A stretch of 40,234 nucleotides of DNA from Hyphomicrobiales bacterium (GTDB lineage Bacteria; Pseudomonadota; Alphaproteobacteria; Rhizobiales; Rhizobiaceae), in NCBI GenBank assembly GCA_021775495.1, contig JAJFHT010000253.1, positions 1 to 40,234 of the forward strand, given 5' to 3'. Numbering within the stretch: position 1 is the first letter of the stretch; every line of letters starts with the position of its first letter. Shown in pieces: positions 15,802-23,929 of the stretch. A program made the position numbers and the translations under genes. The notes below the pieces were generated by a model. That model had not been told where the DNA came from. It searched no databases and was given only the letters and a program-made list of their open reading frames with translations.

Positions 15802-16197
15802 ATGAGTTTGAATTGGCTTAAACACAAGGCCTGCAATATCGCGCTTTTGACATCGCTGTTTTTTGCCGCGGCAACACCCATGTCCTTTGCAGCGGAATTG
15901 CTGATGCTTGAGCGCGAGGGCTGCGAGTGGTGCCAGAGATGGCATGCCGAAATCGGCCCGATCTATCCGAAAACCGAGGAAGCCCGGATCGCGCCGTTGA
16001 CGCTTGTCGATATCGACGATCCATGGCCCGAGCGACTGGCTGGAATACGGCGCGAGGTTTTCACGCCAACGTTTGTCCTGGTGGAGGATGGGGTCGAAGT
16101 GGGTCGGATCAGGGGCTATACCGGTGATGAATTTTTCTGGTTCCTGATAGGCGAAATGATCGACAAACTGCCGCAGACCGACAATCCTTCCGGCTGA
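15802..16197 (+). CDS. soxS: SoxS, regulatory periplasmic thioredoxin
   Basis: Thioredoxin-like protein that in Paracoccus reactivates SoxYZ by reducing a mixed disulfide. 131 aa from ATG 15802; signal peptide 1-30 (ending SFAAE), redox motif EGCEWC (Cys41, Cys44) and a cis-proline region FTPTFVL. Earlier in-frame starts (15691, 15763, 15787) exist, but they would put the divergent operator inside the gene and add residues before the signal peptide; GGGGA just before 15802 supports the later start. Followed by soxR after 41 bp. Confidence 0.88.
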   Translation: MSLNWLKHKACNIALLTSLFFAAATPMSFAAELLMLEREGCEWCQRWHAEIGPIYPKTEEARIAPLTLVDIDDPWPERLAGIRREVFTPTFVLVEDGVEVGRIRGYTGDEFFWFLIGEMIDKLPQTDNPSG

Positions 16198-16238
16198 GAC
16201 GCTGCACACAACGATCGCTACCGAAAGCAAGATTACCA

Positions 16239-16586
16239 ATGGCCCTTCCAAAATTATCCGCTGAAACGACACCGGAGCAGATGCTCGATCTGTTCGAACA
16301 GGCCCGCAAGGCGAGCGACCTGTTGAAGGCGCTCTCGCATGAGACGCGCCTGCTGATCCTTTGCCTGCTGACCGAAGGGGAAAAATCCGTTTCGGAACTG
16401 GAAGAGATCATGTCGATGCCGCAGGCTGCAGTCTCGCAGCAGCTGGCGCGCTTGCGTTTCGACAGGCTGGTGACAACCCGGCGCGATGGACGGATGATCT
16501 ACTACCGGATCTCGAACGACGAAGTGACCAATATTGTCGGGCAACTCTACGAGATGTTCTGCACGCCGGTTCGTCAGGCTGACTAG
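16239..16586 (+). CDS. soxR: SoxR, ArsR-family repressor with persulfide-sensor cysteine pair
   Basis: DNA-binding repressor expected to control the sox promoters in response to sulfur compounds. 115 aa, all winged helix: helix-turn-helix about residues 48-72 (SVSELEEIMSMPQAAVSQQLARL), wing near 80-90 (RRDGRMIYYRI). Only two cysteines, Cys42 (LILCLL) and Cys108 (MFCTPV), almost exactly matching Cys41/Cys107 of the SqrR sulfide sensor; the BigR/YgaV branch has the same pair. In those proteins a polysulfide bridge between the cysteines releases DNA. It is sandwiched between soxS and soxT, probably cotranscribed and autoregulated through the soxS-soxV gap. The ribosome site is weak. Confidence 0.92.
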   Translation: MALPKLSAETTPEQMLDLFEQARKASDLLKALSHETRLLILCLLTEGEKSVSELEEIMSMPQAAVSQQLARLRFDRLVTTRRDGRMIYYRISNDEVTNIVGQLYEMFCTPVRQAD

Positions 16587-16701
16587 GCCCGATCACAGCA
16601 GCACTGCGTACGATTGTTGGATCGGACGAGAAGGAACCGGCTGGCGCGATAATCAATAATAATGACGCGAAAAAATCGCGCTTTATGGAGGATGGAAAGC
16701 T

Positions 16702-17775
16702 ATGGAGGCGGCACAGGTCGTTCTGCCTGCTGCCGGATTGGCGGCGGGGACGGTGCTTGGATTTGTAGCCCGGCGCAATTTTTTCTGCACGCTCTCAGCG
16801 CTGGAACAGCACTGGTACGGCAACAATTCAAACGGACTGAGAAGCTGGGTACTGGCCGCGGTCGTTGCGGCCATTCTGACACAGACAATGATAGCGGCCG
16901 GGCTTGCCGACACCAGCTCCAGCTTTTATCTGACCACCTCGTTTTCCTGGCTCGGTGCCATCGTCGGTGGCCTTGCTTTCGGTTTCGGAATGGCGCTGGT
17001 TGGAACCTGCGGTTATGGCGCACTCGTAAGGCTCGGTGGAGGCAGCCTGAAAAGCCTTATGGCCGTGCTTGTTCTAGGCATAACTGCCCTGTCGACCCAA
17101 CGCGGCCTGCTTGGCCTCGGCCGCGTCAATATTAGTGATCAGTTCCAACTGGATTTTTCGCTAGCCGGTGACCAGTCGATACCATCCCTTGTGAATGCGG
17201 TCTCTTCGGTCAATCTATCCGCTGTAACGATCGTTGTACTGCTGGCTGTTCCGCTGATCTGGATTTTTCGCGACCGTGCCTTTCGGACCGATCGCCGCGG
17301 GATCGTCACGGCGCTTGTCGTCGGATGCGTAGTTGCCTTCGGATGGTTCGCCACTTCGCGCTTGGCCGGAACATCCTTTGTCCCGATACAGGTGGAATCG
17401 GCCAGTTTTGTCGTGCCCCTGGCCGACGTGATCCTCCATTTCGCGGCCTTTACCGGTACGGGACCGGATTACGGTGTCGGAATGGTATTTGGCACCGTCT
17501 TCGGATCAGCGCTGGCGGCGCGGATGGCAGATAATGTCCGTTGGGAGGCCTGTGATGATGCACGCGAACTCAGCCGCCACATCATCGGCGCCGCGCTGAT
17601 GGGATTTGGCGGCGTGCTCGCGCTCGGCTGTACCATTGGTCAGGGCATCAGCGCCGCCTCACTGTTGGCGGTGTCGGTACCCGTCACCATGATCTCGATC
17701 GGCTTCGGCGCGCGCATGGGGCTGGCTTTTTTGCTTGAGGGCTCGGCGATGGCGCCGTTCAGAAAGTTCAGTTGA
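16702..17775 (+). CDS. soxT: SoxT, YeeE/YedE-family sulfur-compound transporter
   Basis: Polytopic inner-membrane protein, 357 aa, of the same family as the gene at 3839 but clearly diverged from it. Conserved cysteine motifs: NFFCTLS (Cys29), GTCGYGA (Cys103) and ALGCTIGQG (about residue 312). Third gene of soxSRT; 115 bp separate it from soxR, with a small hairpin (CGCG around an A-rich loop near 16667-16681) and GGAGG upstream of the ATG. In related bacteria the soxT product is proposed to move thiosulfate or pass a signal to SoxR; substrate and direction remain open. Its 3' end lies 13 bp from the convergent metallohydrolase gene. Confidence 0.87.
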   Translation: MEAAQVVLPAAGLAAGTVLGFVARRNFFCTLSALEQHWYGNNSNGLRSWVLAAVVAAILTQTMIAAGLADTSSSFYLTTSFSWLGAIVGGLAFGFGMALVGTCGYGALVRLGGGSLKSLMAVLVLGITALSTQRGLLGLGRVNISDQFQLDFSLAGDQSIPSLVNAVSSVNLSAVTIVVLLAVPLIWIFRDRAFRTDRRGIVTALVVGCVVAFGWFATSRLAGTSFVPIQVESASFVVPLADVILHFAAFTGTGPDYGVGMVFGTVFGSALAARMADNVRWEACDDARELSRHIIGAALMGFGGVLALGCTIGQGISAASLLAVSVPVTMISIGFGARMGLAFLLEGSAMAPFRKFS

Positions 17776-17788
17776 AAACACTTCGGCG

Positions 17789-18724
17789 TTATCGGTCCTG
17801 GACAAATCGATAGGCAGTGCCGTCGCGTTCGGTTCTGCCAACCCCGCCATTCGGCAGATGAAAACCAATGATCGTCGATTTATCGGTGACAAGACGATCG
17901 AGCAGCTTCAGCCGTGTTTCGATGCCGGCCTGAGGGTCCTGATCGGAACCGGATGGCCATTTCGGCCTGGCAAATGAAAAAGCATGATTGGTGACCGCAT
18001 CGCCGATGATCATCACACTGTCTCCACCGCCATGCACGGCAAAGGAGGTGTGTCCCGGAGTATGTCCGGACGTATCTACCGCTTCGACACCAGGAGCGAC
18101 TTCTTGTCCGGCATCGAAAAGCTCGATCTGGTCTTCCATTGCCGACAGCCGGTTCTGCGCTCCGACCACAAAGGCTTGCCGGGCTTCCGACATCTGGCTG
18201 ATGGCGTCATCGGACCGCCAGAAATCCCATTCCGTCCGCGGAAATCGCAAAGTCGCCTCCGGGAAGGCGATCTCGTCGAAATCGTCGAGAATGCCCCAGA
18301 GGTGATCGGGATGCCCGTGCGTGAACACGACATCGGTGATCGTATCGGCGCCGATGCCGGCGGCTTCGAGTGTTTCCGGCAATTTTCCGGCCGACGGCAT
18401 GAAATTGACGCCGGATCCGGCATCAAACAGAATGCGGCGATCGCCGTCTTCAAGCAGCGTCAGATTGCATTCCGGCGACAATTGTTTGCTGTCGAGTCCA
18501 TTTTCTTCAAGAAACGCTGTGCGCTCGGCCTCTGGCACATCCGGCAGCAGGAACGACATCGGCAACACCAGATTGCCGTCGCTGACCGTACGCAGTTTTT
18601 TGTCGCCCAGCGAGATAGTGGTCTTTGCATGCGCAGCTGCCGGGACAAAGCCGGCGGATGCTGTGGCGGCAATTGCCAGCATCGCATCTCTGCGGGTCAT
18701 TCTGGGTGTCGAGCCATGTTTCAT
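17789..18724 (-). CDS. Exported metallo-beta-lactamase-fold hydrolase, possibly SoxH-like
   Basis: 311 aa from ATG 18724 (GGAG seven nt upstream; an upstream in-frame codon would add 33 implausible residues). Tat signal in the first ~33 residues (MTRRDAMLAIAATA). Zinc-site motifs of the fold follow: THGHPDHLWG (HxHxDH), DTSGHTPGHTSF and IIGDAVTNH, so a dinuclear metal site is intact. Paracoccus sox loci carry soxH, a binuclear-zinc protein of this superfamily; position next to soxT and periplasmic targeting suit that, but the family is broad and could include quinoprotein-relay or lactonase types. AT-rich DNA (18777-18798, ATATAT around a T run) precedes it and may hold its promoter. Confidence 0.8.
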   Translation of the reverse strand: MKHGSTPRMTRRDAMLAIAATASAGFVPAAAHAKTTISLGDKKLRTVSDGNLVLPMSFLLPDVPEAERTAFLEENGLDSKQLSPECNLTLLEDGDRRILFDAGSGVNFMPSAGKLPETLEAAGIGADTITDVVFTHGHPDHLWGILDDFDEIAFPEATLRFPRTEWDFWRSDDAISQMSEARQAFVVGAQNRLSAMEDQIELFDAGQEVAPGVEAVDTSGHTPGHTSFAVHGGGDSVMIIGDAVTNHAFSFARPKWPSGSDQDPQAGIETRLKLLDRLVTDKSTIIGFHLPNGGVGRTERDGTAYRFVQDR

Positions 18725-18969
18725 ATCTTGTCTCCGATTGGTGCCGCCGATGTGCCCGCCGCACACTACACAACACATATATTTTTTTCTATATATTTTC
18801 AAACACTCAGCACTTGTTTCCATTTGAACTCGTTGATCGATGTCTCAATTGAGACGGGCCGTTGCTGCATCGGCAATCCAGTGACCGCTGACAAATCCAT
18901 CCGGCTTGGCTAAAAGAAGTCGAAGCAGAGCCGTCCCGGTGACCAACCGGGATCGTCGGGAAGGGACCC

Positions 18970-20130
18970 ATGGAACGATCAGTACTGGATGAAGGCCAGG
19001 ACGGCACTTTTGTTGGCCGCATCTGGCGGCCGGATGTCGCCGGCCCTGCCGTGGTGATCGTGCGGGACGGCGAAGTGCTCGATATCACGTCCCGCGACGT
19101 GCCGACCATGCGCGACCTGCTCGAGCGGGATGATCCCGCCGGCTTTGTCAACGCGACCGACGGTGAACGGCTCGGAACGGTTGACGAGATCGCGGCGAAA
19201 AGTACGGAAAGTGCCGGCGATGCAGGCCGGATGCATTTTCTCGCTCCCTGCGATCTTCAGGCCGTCAAGGCTTGTGGTGTCACCTTTGCCAATTCCATGG
19301 TGGAACGGGTGATCGAAGAGCAGGCGGCCGGTGATGCTTCCAAAGCCGAGGCCATCCGCGAACGTGTCGACGCCGCGATCGGTGACAGCCTCACCAACAT
19401 CGTGCCCGGTTCGCCGGAGGCGATGAAGGTCAAGCAGGCGCTGATCAATGAAGGCATGTGGTCGCAATATCTCGAAGTTGGCATCGGGCCGGATGCGGAG
19501 GTTTTTTCCAAGGCGCAGCCGCTGTCATCGGTCGGCTGGGGAGCGTCTGTCGGGCTGCATCCGATATCCAGTTGGAACAATCCCGAACCCGAAATCGTGT
19601 TGGCCGTTGACAGTCGCGGCGCCGTCAAGGGCGTGACACTCGGCAATGATGTGAATCTGCGCGACGTCGAGGGGCGCTCTGCCTTGCTGCTCGGCAAGGC
19701 CAAGGACAACAACGCCTCCTGTGCGATCGGTCCGTTTATCAGACTATTCGACAATACCTACGGCGTTGACGATATGCGCGCCGCCGAAATCGATCTTAAG
19801 GTCGAGGGCGAAGACGGTTTCGTCCTGCACGGCAAGAGTTCGATGGACCAGATCAGCCGCGATCCACTCGATCTGGTGGCGCAGACCCGTGGCCGACATC
19901 ACCAGTATCCTGACGGCTTCATGCTGTTTCTTGGCACCTTATTCGCACCGACAAAGGATCGCGGCACGCCCGGCGGCGGTTTCACCCACAAGATTGGCGA
20001 TGTCGTGACGATATCAAATGCCGACCTGGGCGCGCTGACCAACACCGTGCGGCTGTCCACCGAATGCCCCGAATGGACTTTCGGGACATCTACACTGATG
20101 CGTAATCTTTCTGCGCGCAACCTGATTTGA
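18970..20130 (+). CDS. Fumarylacetoacetate-hydrolase-family enzyme
   Basis: 386-aa cytoplasmic protein. The C-terminal half (about 170-350) has the FAH metal-site pattern: WNNPEPEIVLAVD (two Glu ligands) and GNDVNLRDVEG (Asp ligand), with downstream KSSMDQISRDP and GTLFAPTKDRGTPGGGFTHK. The N-terminal ~120 residues form the extended domain seen in long members of this family that act on 2-keto-3-deoxy sugar acids. Being followed 25 bp later by an aldehyde dehydrogenase suggests a dehydratase making alpha-ketoglutarate semialdehyde, which the dehydrogenase would oxidise; a C-C hydrolase is the alternative. GGGAAGGGA precedes the ATG. It begins a five-gene operon. Confidence 0.82.
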   Translation: MERSVLDEGQDGTFVGRIWRPDVAGPAVVIVRDGEVLDITSRDVPTMRDLLERDDPAGFVNATDGERLGTVDEIAAKSTESAGDAGRMHFLAPCDLQAVKACGVTFANSMVERVIEEQAAGDASKAEAIRERVDAAIGDSLTNIVPGSPEAMKVKQALINEGMWSQYLEVGIGPDAEVFSKAQPLSSVGWGASVGLHPISSWNNPEPEIVLAVDSRGAVKGVTLGNDVNLRDVEGRSALLLGKAKDNNASCAIGPFIRLFDNTYGVDDMRAAEIDLKVEGEDGFVLHGKSSMDQISRDPLDLVAQTRGRHHQYPDGFMLFLGTLFAPTKDRGTPGGGFTHKIGDVVTISNADLGALTNTVRLSTECPEWTFGTSTLMRNLSARNLI

Positions 20131-20155
20131 ATTGAACAGACCGGAAGGGACCAAC

Positions 20156-21589
20156 ATGACCATCCATCCAAATCTTATCGACGGCGAATGGGTTCTGGGC
20201 GAGGCCGCCCCGAACATCAACCCGTCGAACACCGACGACATTGTCGGCGATTACACGAGGGCCTCTTCTGACGAGGCCAAGCAGGCCATCGCCGCGGCAC
20301 GCGCGGCTGCCCCGGGCTGGTCCCGTTCCGGACTGATGGAGCGCCATGCCGTGCTGCGCAAGGCATCTGACGAAATCCTGGCCCGCAAGGAAGAACTCGG
20401 GCGGCTGCTGTCCCAGGAAGAGGGCAAGACCCTTCCCGAAGGCATCGGCGAGACAATCCGTGCTGCGCAGGTATTTGATTTCTTTGCCGGCGAAGCATTG
20501 CGCCTGTCCGGTGAAACCGTGCCGAGCGTAAGGCCCGGAATCGGGGTTGAAATGACCCGCGAGGCGGTTGGGGTGGTCGGTATCATCACACCTTGGAATT
20601 TTCCCATTGCCATTCCTGCCTGGAAGATTGCGCCGGCGCTTTGTTACGGCAACGCCATTGTTTTCAAACCAGCCGATCTGGTGCCGGGCTGCGCCTGGGC
20701 CATTGTCGATATTCTGCATCGCGCCGGCTTGCCAAAAGGTGTCCTCAACCTGATCATGGGAAGGGGATCCGTTGTCGGCCAGACCATGCTTGACAGTCCC
20801 GATATCGATGCGATCACTTTCACCGGATCGGTGGCCACCGGCAAACGCGTTGCGGCCTCCTGCGCCGAGCACATGCGCAAGGTGCAACTTGAAATGGGTG
20901 GCAAGAACCCGCTGGTCGTGTTGGACGATGCTGATCTCGGGACCGCGGTCGAATGTGCAGTCAATGGTGCGTTTTTCTCCACCGGCCAGCGTTGCACCGC
21001 ATCGTCACGGCTGATTGTCACCGAGGGAATTCACGACAACTTTGTTGCCGCGGTTGCCGAGCGGCTGCAATCGCTGGTGGTCGATGACGCGCTGAAGGAT
21101 GGAACCCATATTGGTCCGGTTGTCGACGAGAGCCAGTTGAGCCAGGATGAAGAATATATTCGCATCGGCCAGGACGAGGGCGCCAAACTGGTATTTGGCG
21201 GCGAACGGCTCGAGCGCGGGTCGCCGGGTTTTTATCTGCAGCCGGCGCTTTTTGTCGAAGCCAGCAACGACATGCGCATCAGCCGTGAGGAGATATTTGG
21301 CCCCGTCGCCAGCGTTATCCGCGCCAAAGACTACGACGAGGCGCTGAGCCTTGCCAATGACACGGTATTCGGCCTGTCTTCAGGCATCTGCACCCAGGGC
21401 CTGAAACATGCCACCCACTTCAAGCGCAATTCCGAAGCCGGCATGGTGATGGTCAATCTGCCGACGGCGGGGGTCGATTTCCATGTTCCGTTTGGCGGTC
21501 GCAAGGGCTCCAGTTATGGCCCGCGCGAGCAGGGCAGTTATGCGAAGGAATTCTACACGACCGTGAAAACCGCCTATACAGGCATGTAG
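20156..21589 (+). CDS. NAD(P)-dependent aldehyde dehydrogenase, likely alpha-ketoglutarate-semialdehyde type
   Basis: Oxidises an aldehyde to the acid in the cytoplasm. 477 aa. Family motifs are complete: TPWNFPIAIPAWKIAPAL cofactor region, FTGSVATGKRV, the catalytic base in LEMGGKNP, the nucleophile in FFSTGQRCTASS, and the late EEIFGPVASV and PFGGRKGSS motifs. ATG 20156 with GGAAGGGA upstream is preferred over a TTG 24 nt earlier. The FAH-family gene just before it suggests the substrate is 2-oxoglutarate semialdehyde from pentose or sugar-acid breakdown; family membership is certain, substrate is inference. Confidence 0.9.
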   Translation: MTIHPNLIDGEWVLGEAAPNINPSNTDDIVGDYTRASSDEAKQAIAAARAAAPGWSRSGLMERHAVLRKASDEILARKEELGRLLSQEEGKTLPEGIGETIRAAQVFDFFAGEALRLSGETVPSVRPGIGVEMTREAVGVVGIITPWNFPIAIPAWKIAPALCYGNAIVFKPADLVPGCAWAIVDILHRAGLPKGVLNLIMGRGSVVGQTMLDSPDIDAITFTGSVATGKRVAASCAEHMRKVQLEMGGKNPLVVLDDADLGTAVECAVNGAFFSTGQRCTASSRLIVTEGIHDNFVAAVAERLQSLVVDDALKDGTHIGPVVDESQLSQDEEYIRIGQDEGAKLVFGGERLERGSPGFYLQPALFVEASNDMRISREEIFGPVASVIRAKDYDEALSLANDTVFGLSSGICTQGLKHATHFKRNSEAGMVMVNLPTAGVDFHVPFGGRKGSSYGPREQGSYAKEFYTTVKTAYTGM

Positions 21590-21637
21590 TCCCGATATAT
21601 GGATTCCGCCGGGGCTAAATCTCGGCGGAAACCATCC

Positions 21638-22018
21638 ATGCGCTTTGTCAATCCGATCCCGTTCGTTCGCAACATCGACGTGTCGCGCCGGTTTTATTGC
21701 GAAATCCTTGGTCTTCGGATTGAGGAAGACCATGATAATTTCGTCCGATTTTCCTCCGGACTTGCGATCCACGAAGGGTCTTCGCTGGAACAGACGATCT
21801 GGGGTGCTTCCGGCGATCATCTCGACAAATACGGCCGACGAAATCTAGTTCTGTATTTCGAGGACGACGATATCGATGCCGCTTTTGGTAGAATTGGCCC
21901 CAAGGTTGAGCTGGTTCATCCGGTCGAACGGCAGGCCTGGGGGCAACGCGTTTTCCGCTTCTACGATCCCGACGGGCATGTGATAGAAATCGGCGAGCCG
22001 ATGAACTCGACGGATTAA
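21638..22018 (+). CDS. Glyoxalase/bleomycin-resistance (VOC) fold protein
   Basis: Small cytoplasmic protein, 126 aa, with one complete pair of beta-alpha-beta-beta-beta modules: FVNPIPFVRNIDVSRRFYCEILGL at the N-terminus and FRFYDPDGHVIEIGEP at the C-terminus, the usual VOC ends. The ending DPDGHVIEIGE provides the typical C-terminal Glu metal ligand. ATG 21638 is preferred because family proteins begin just before the first strand; a codon 39 nt upstream lacks a better ribosome site. It lies 48 bp after the aldehyde dehydrogenase and 10 bp before the next gene. Specific reaction not assignable. Confidence 0.8.
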   Translation: MRFVNPIPFVRNIDVSRRFYCEILGLRIEEDHDNFVRFSSGLAIHEGSSLEQTIWGASGDHLDKYGRRNLVLYFEDDDIDAAFGRIGPKVELVHPVERQAWGQRVFRFYDPDGHVIEIGEPMNSTD

Positions 22019-22028
22019 ACGCTGAACC

Positions 22029-22682
22029 ATGATCGAAACTGGCATCCGCAAGGCAGCCGAAACTCTGTGGTGCTACCATTGTGTCTACGATCCCCCGGTC
22101 CGATGTGACGCCATAATCGGTCTTTGCAGCTATGACCTGCGTGTCGCGGATCGGTGCACCGAGTTGTTCCGTCAAGGATATGCCGAACGGGTGATTTTTA
22201 CCGGTGCGTCCGGCAACTGGACGAGCGGACTCTACCCCAGTTCCGAAGCTGCGGCCTTTGCTGGGCGGGCCGCGGAAATCGGCGTTCCCGAAGACGCCAT
22301 CACTCTGGAAGAAACGGCAACCAATATCGGCCAGAACATTGCCCGCAGCGCTGAAGTCCTTGGCGGATCAGGGCGTTCCGTCATCCTGGTGACCAAACCG
22401 CAGACGCAAAGGCGCTGCCATGCGACAGCAAAAAAACAATGGCCCGACGCCTCGACAATGACGACCGCACCGCTGCACGAATTTGCCGAACAGCCGGTCG
22501 AACCTTTCGGGATGGACCATCTCATCAATGAAATGGTGGGAGATCTTCACCGCATCCTGACCTATCCGGACGCTGGCTTTCAGATCGCGCAAGACGTGCC
22601 CGACGATGTTACAAAGGCATACAAAGCGCTGATCGATGCCGGGTTTACCCGGCATCTGCCTGATGGGAGCAGTGAAACATGA
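22029..22682 (+). CDS. YdcF/ElyC-SanA family (DUF218) protein
   Basis: 217 aa. The DUF218 core is recognisable: CDAIIGLCSYDLRVADRCTELF near the N-terminus, VIFTGASGNWTSG, the acidic SEAAAF and the TATNIGQNIARSAEVL segment, ending with SVILVTKPQTQRR. No membrane segment or signal peptide is seen, so unlike SanA/ElyC-type proteins it should be cytoplasmic; this resembles E. coli YdcF, reported to bind S-adenosylmethionine. Its function is unknown. Its ATGA stop/start overlap with the oxidoreductase gene shows tight coupling in a catabolic operon, an unusual setting for this family. Confidence 0.78.
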   Translation: MIETGIRKAAETLWCYHCVYDPPVRCDAIIGLCSYDLRVADRCTELFRQGYAERVIFTGASGNWTSGLYPSSEAAAFAGRAAEIGVPEDAITLEETATNIGQNIARSAEVLGGSGRSVILVTKPQTQRRCHATAKKQWPDASTMTTAPLHEFAEQPVEPFGMDHLINEMVGDLHRILTYPDAGFQIAQDVPDDVTKAYKALIDAGFTRHLPDGSSET

Positions 22683-23785
22683 GCTGCAAACTGCGCGATC
22701 GGTTTGAGGTGACGCCCGGTTCGGCAACCATGAAGGCCGTGGTCACGACCGGCAATGGCGGATATGACCAACTGGTCTGGCGCGATGTTCCGAAGCCTGT
22801 ACCCGGGCCTGGAGAGGTGCTGCTGCGGGTGCTTGCCGCCGGCGTCAACAACACCGAGATCAATACGCGGCTCGGCTGGTATTCCGCATCGGTCAGCCAG
22901 GGGACCGGCGCTTCTGCCGAGGCGATCGACACCGAAACAAAACCGGACGGTGGCTGGAACAGTCCAACACCGTTTCCCTTTATCCAGGGCACGGACTGCT
23001 GCGGCCGGGTGGTCGCGGTCGCACCCGGCGGAGACGCCGGGCTTGTCGGCTCACGCGTGCTGGTGCGCGCCTGCATGCGTCCGGCTGGTTTCGCCAGCAG
23101 GGAAAATGTCTGGATGGGCTCCGATTTTGACGGGGCGTTCGCCGAATATGTCGCGGTACCGGCCGGCGAGCTGTTTGTTGTCGATTGCGACTGGTCTGAT
23201 GCCGAACTGGCAACTATTCCCTGCGCCTACGGAACGGCGGAGAACATGCTGCATCGCGCTCGGGTCGCGGAGGGGGAGCAGGTCCTGATAGCGGGCGCAT
23301 CTGGCGGCGTCGGTTCCGCCGCAGTGCAACTCGCCAAACGGCGCGGCGCGTATGTCGTCGCGATTGCCGCAGCGGCAAAATCTGACCAGGTGTTGGCGGT
23401 CGGCGCAGATCGGGTGATCTCGCGTGATGACGATCTCCGTGCCTGTCTTGGTGAGAGCCGCATTGACGTGGTTGTCGACAATGTTGGCGGCGACGGCTTC
23501 GGCGCGATGTTGGACGTTCTGCGGCGCGGCGGCCGTTATGTCTCTTCCGGAGCCATCGGCGGGCCGGTTGTCGACCTTGACCTTCGAACCTTCTACCTGA
23601 AGGACCTGACCTTGATCGGATGCACCGGCTGGGATGAGCCGGTTTTCCCGAACCTTGTTTCCTACATAGAGCGGGGTGAAATCCGTCCGCTTCTGGCAAA
23701 AACCTTTCCGCTTGAGCACATTGCCGCCGCGCAGGCGGAGTTTCTTGAGAAAAAACACGTGGGGAATTTTGTGTTGTTGCCGTAA
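22679..23785 (+). CDS. Zinc-type / quinone-oxidoreductase MDR-family dehydrogenase
   Basis: NAD(P)H-dependent oxidoreductase of the medium-chain superfamily, 368 aa. GroES-like domain with GTDCCGRVVAVAPGG and DGAFAEYVAVPA; Rossmann domain with GASGGVGSAAVQLAKRRGA (about residues 202-220) and VDVVVDNVGGDG. The typical zinc-ADH catalytic motif is not evident, so a quinone-oxidoreductase-like or crotonyl-CoA-type reductase is likelier than a classic alcohol dehydrogenase. The start overlaps the upstream stop by 4 bp, with GGGAG nearby; MKAVV at 22730 is the usual family start and is possible. Last gene of the operon; no clear terminator follows. Confidence 0.82.
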   Translation: MSCKLRDRFEVTPGSATMKAVVTTGNGGYDQLVWRDVPKPVPGPGEVLLRVLAAGVNNTEINTRLGWYSASVSQGTGASAEAIDTETKPDGGWNSPTPFPFIQGTDCCGRVVAVAPGGDAGLVGSRVLVRACMRPAGFASRENVWMGSDFDGAFAEYVAVPAGELFVVDCDWSDAELATIPCAYGTAENMLHRARVAEGEQVLIAGASGGVGSAAVQLAKRRGAYVVAIAAAAKSDQVLAVGADRVISRDDDLRACLGESRIDVVVDNVGGDGFGAMLDVLRRGGRYVSSGAIGGPVVDLDLRTFYLKDLTLIGCTGWDEPVFPNLVSYIERGEIRPLLAKTFPLEHIAAAQAEFLEKKHVGNFVLLP

Positions 23786-23929
23786 CCCGGCAAAGTGTCC
23801 GGCTCCGCCGATGTCATGAACCAGCGATGATCGGTGTGATAGTATTCGACAGCGGGTAGTATGCTTCAGGTCTAAAGTTGTTTCGGCACCGGTTTGACGG
23901 GGAATCAGAGCAACAGGGGAGCGGGTTGA

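Noticed and set aside
18777-18798. ATATAT-rich inverted repeat before the metallohydrolase gene as a further SoxR site
   Set aside because: It lacks the ATTC/GAAT half-sites seen in the sox gaps; probably just an AT-rich promoter.
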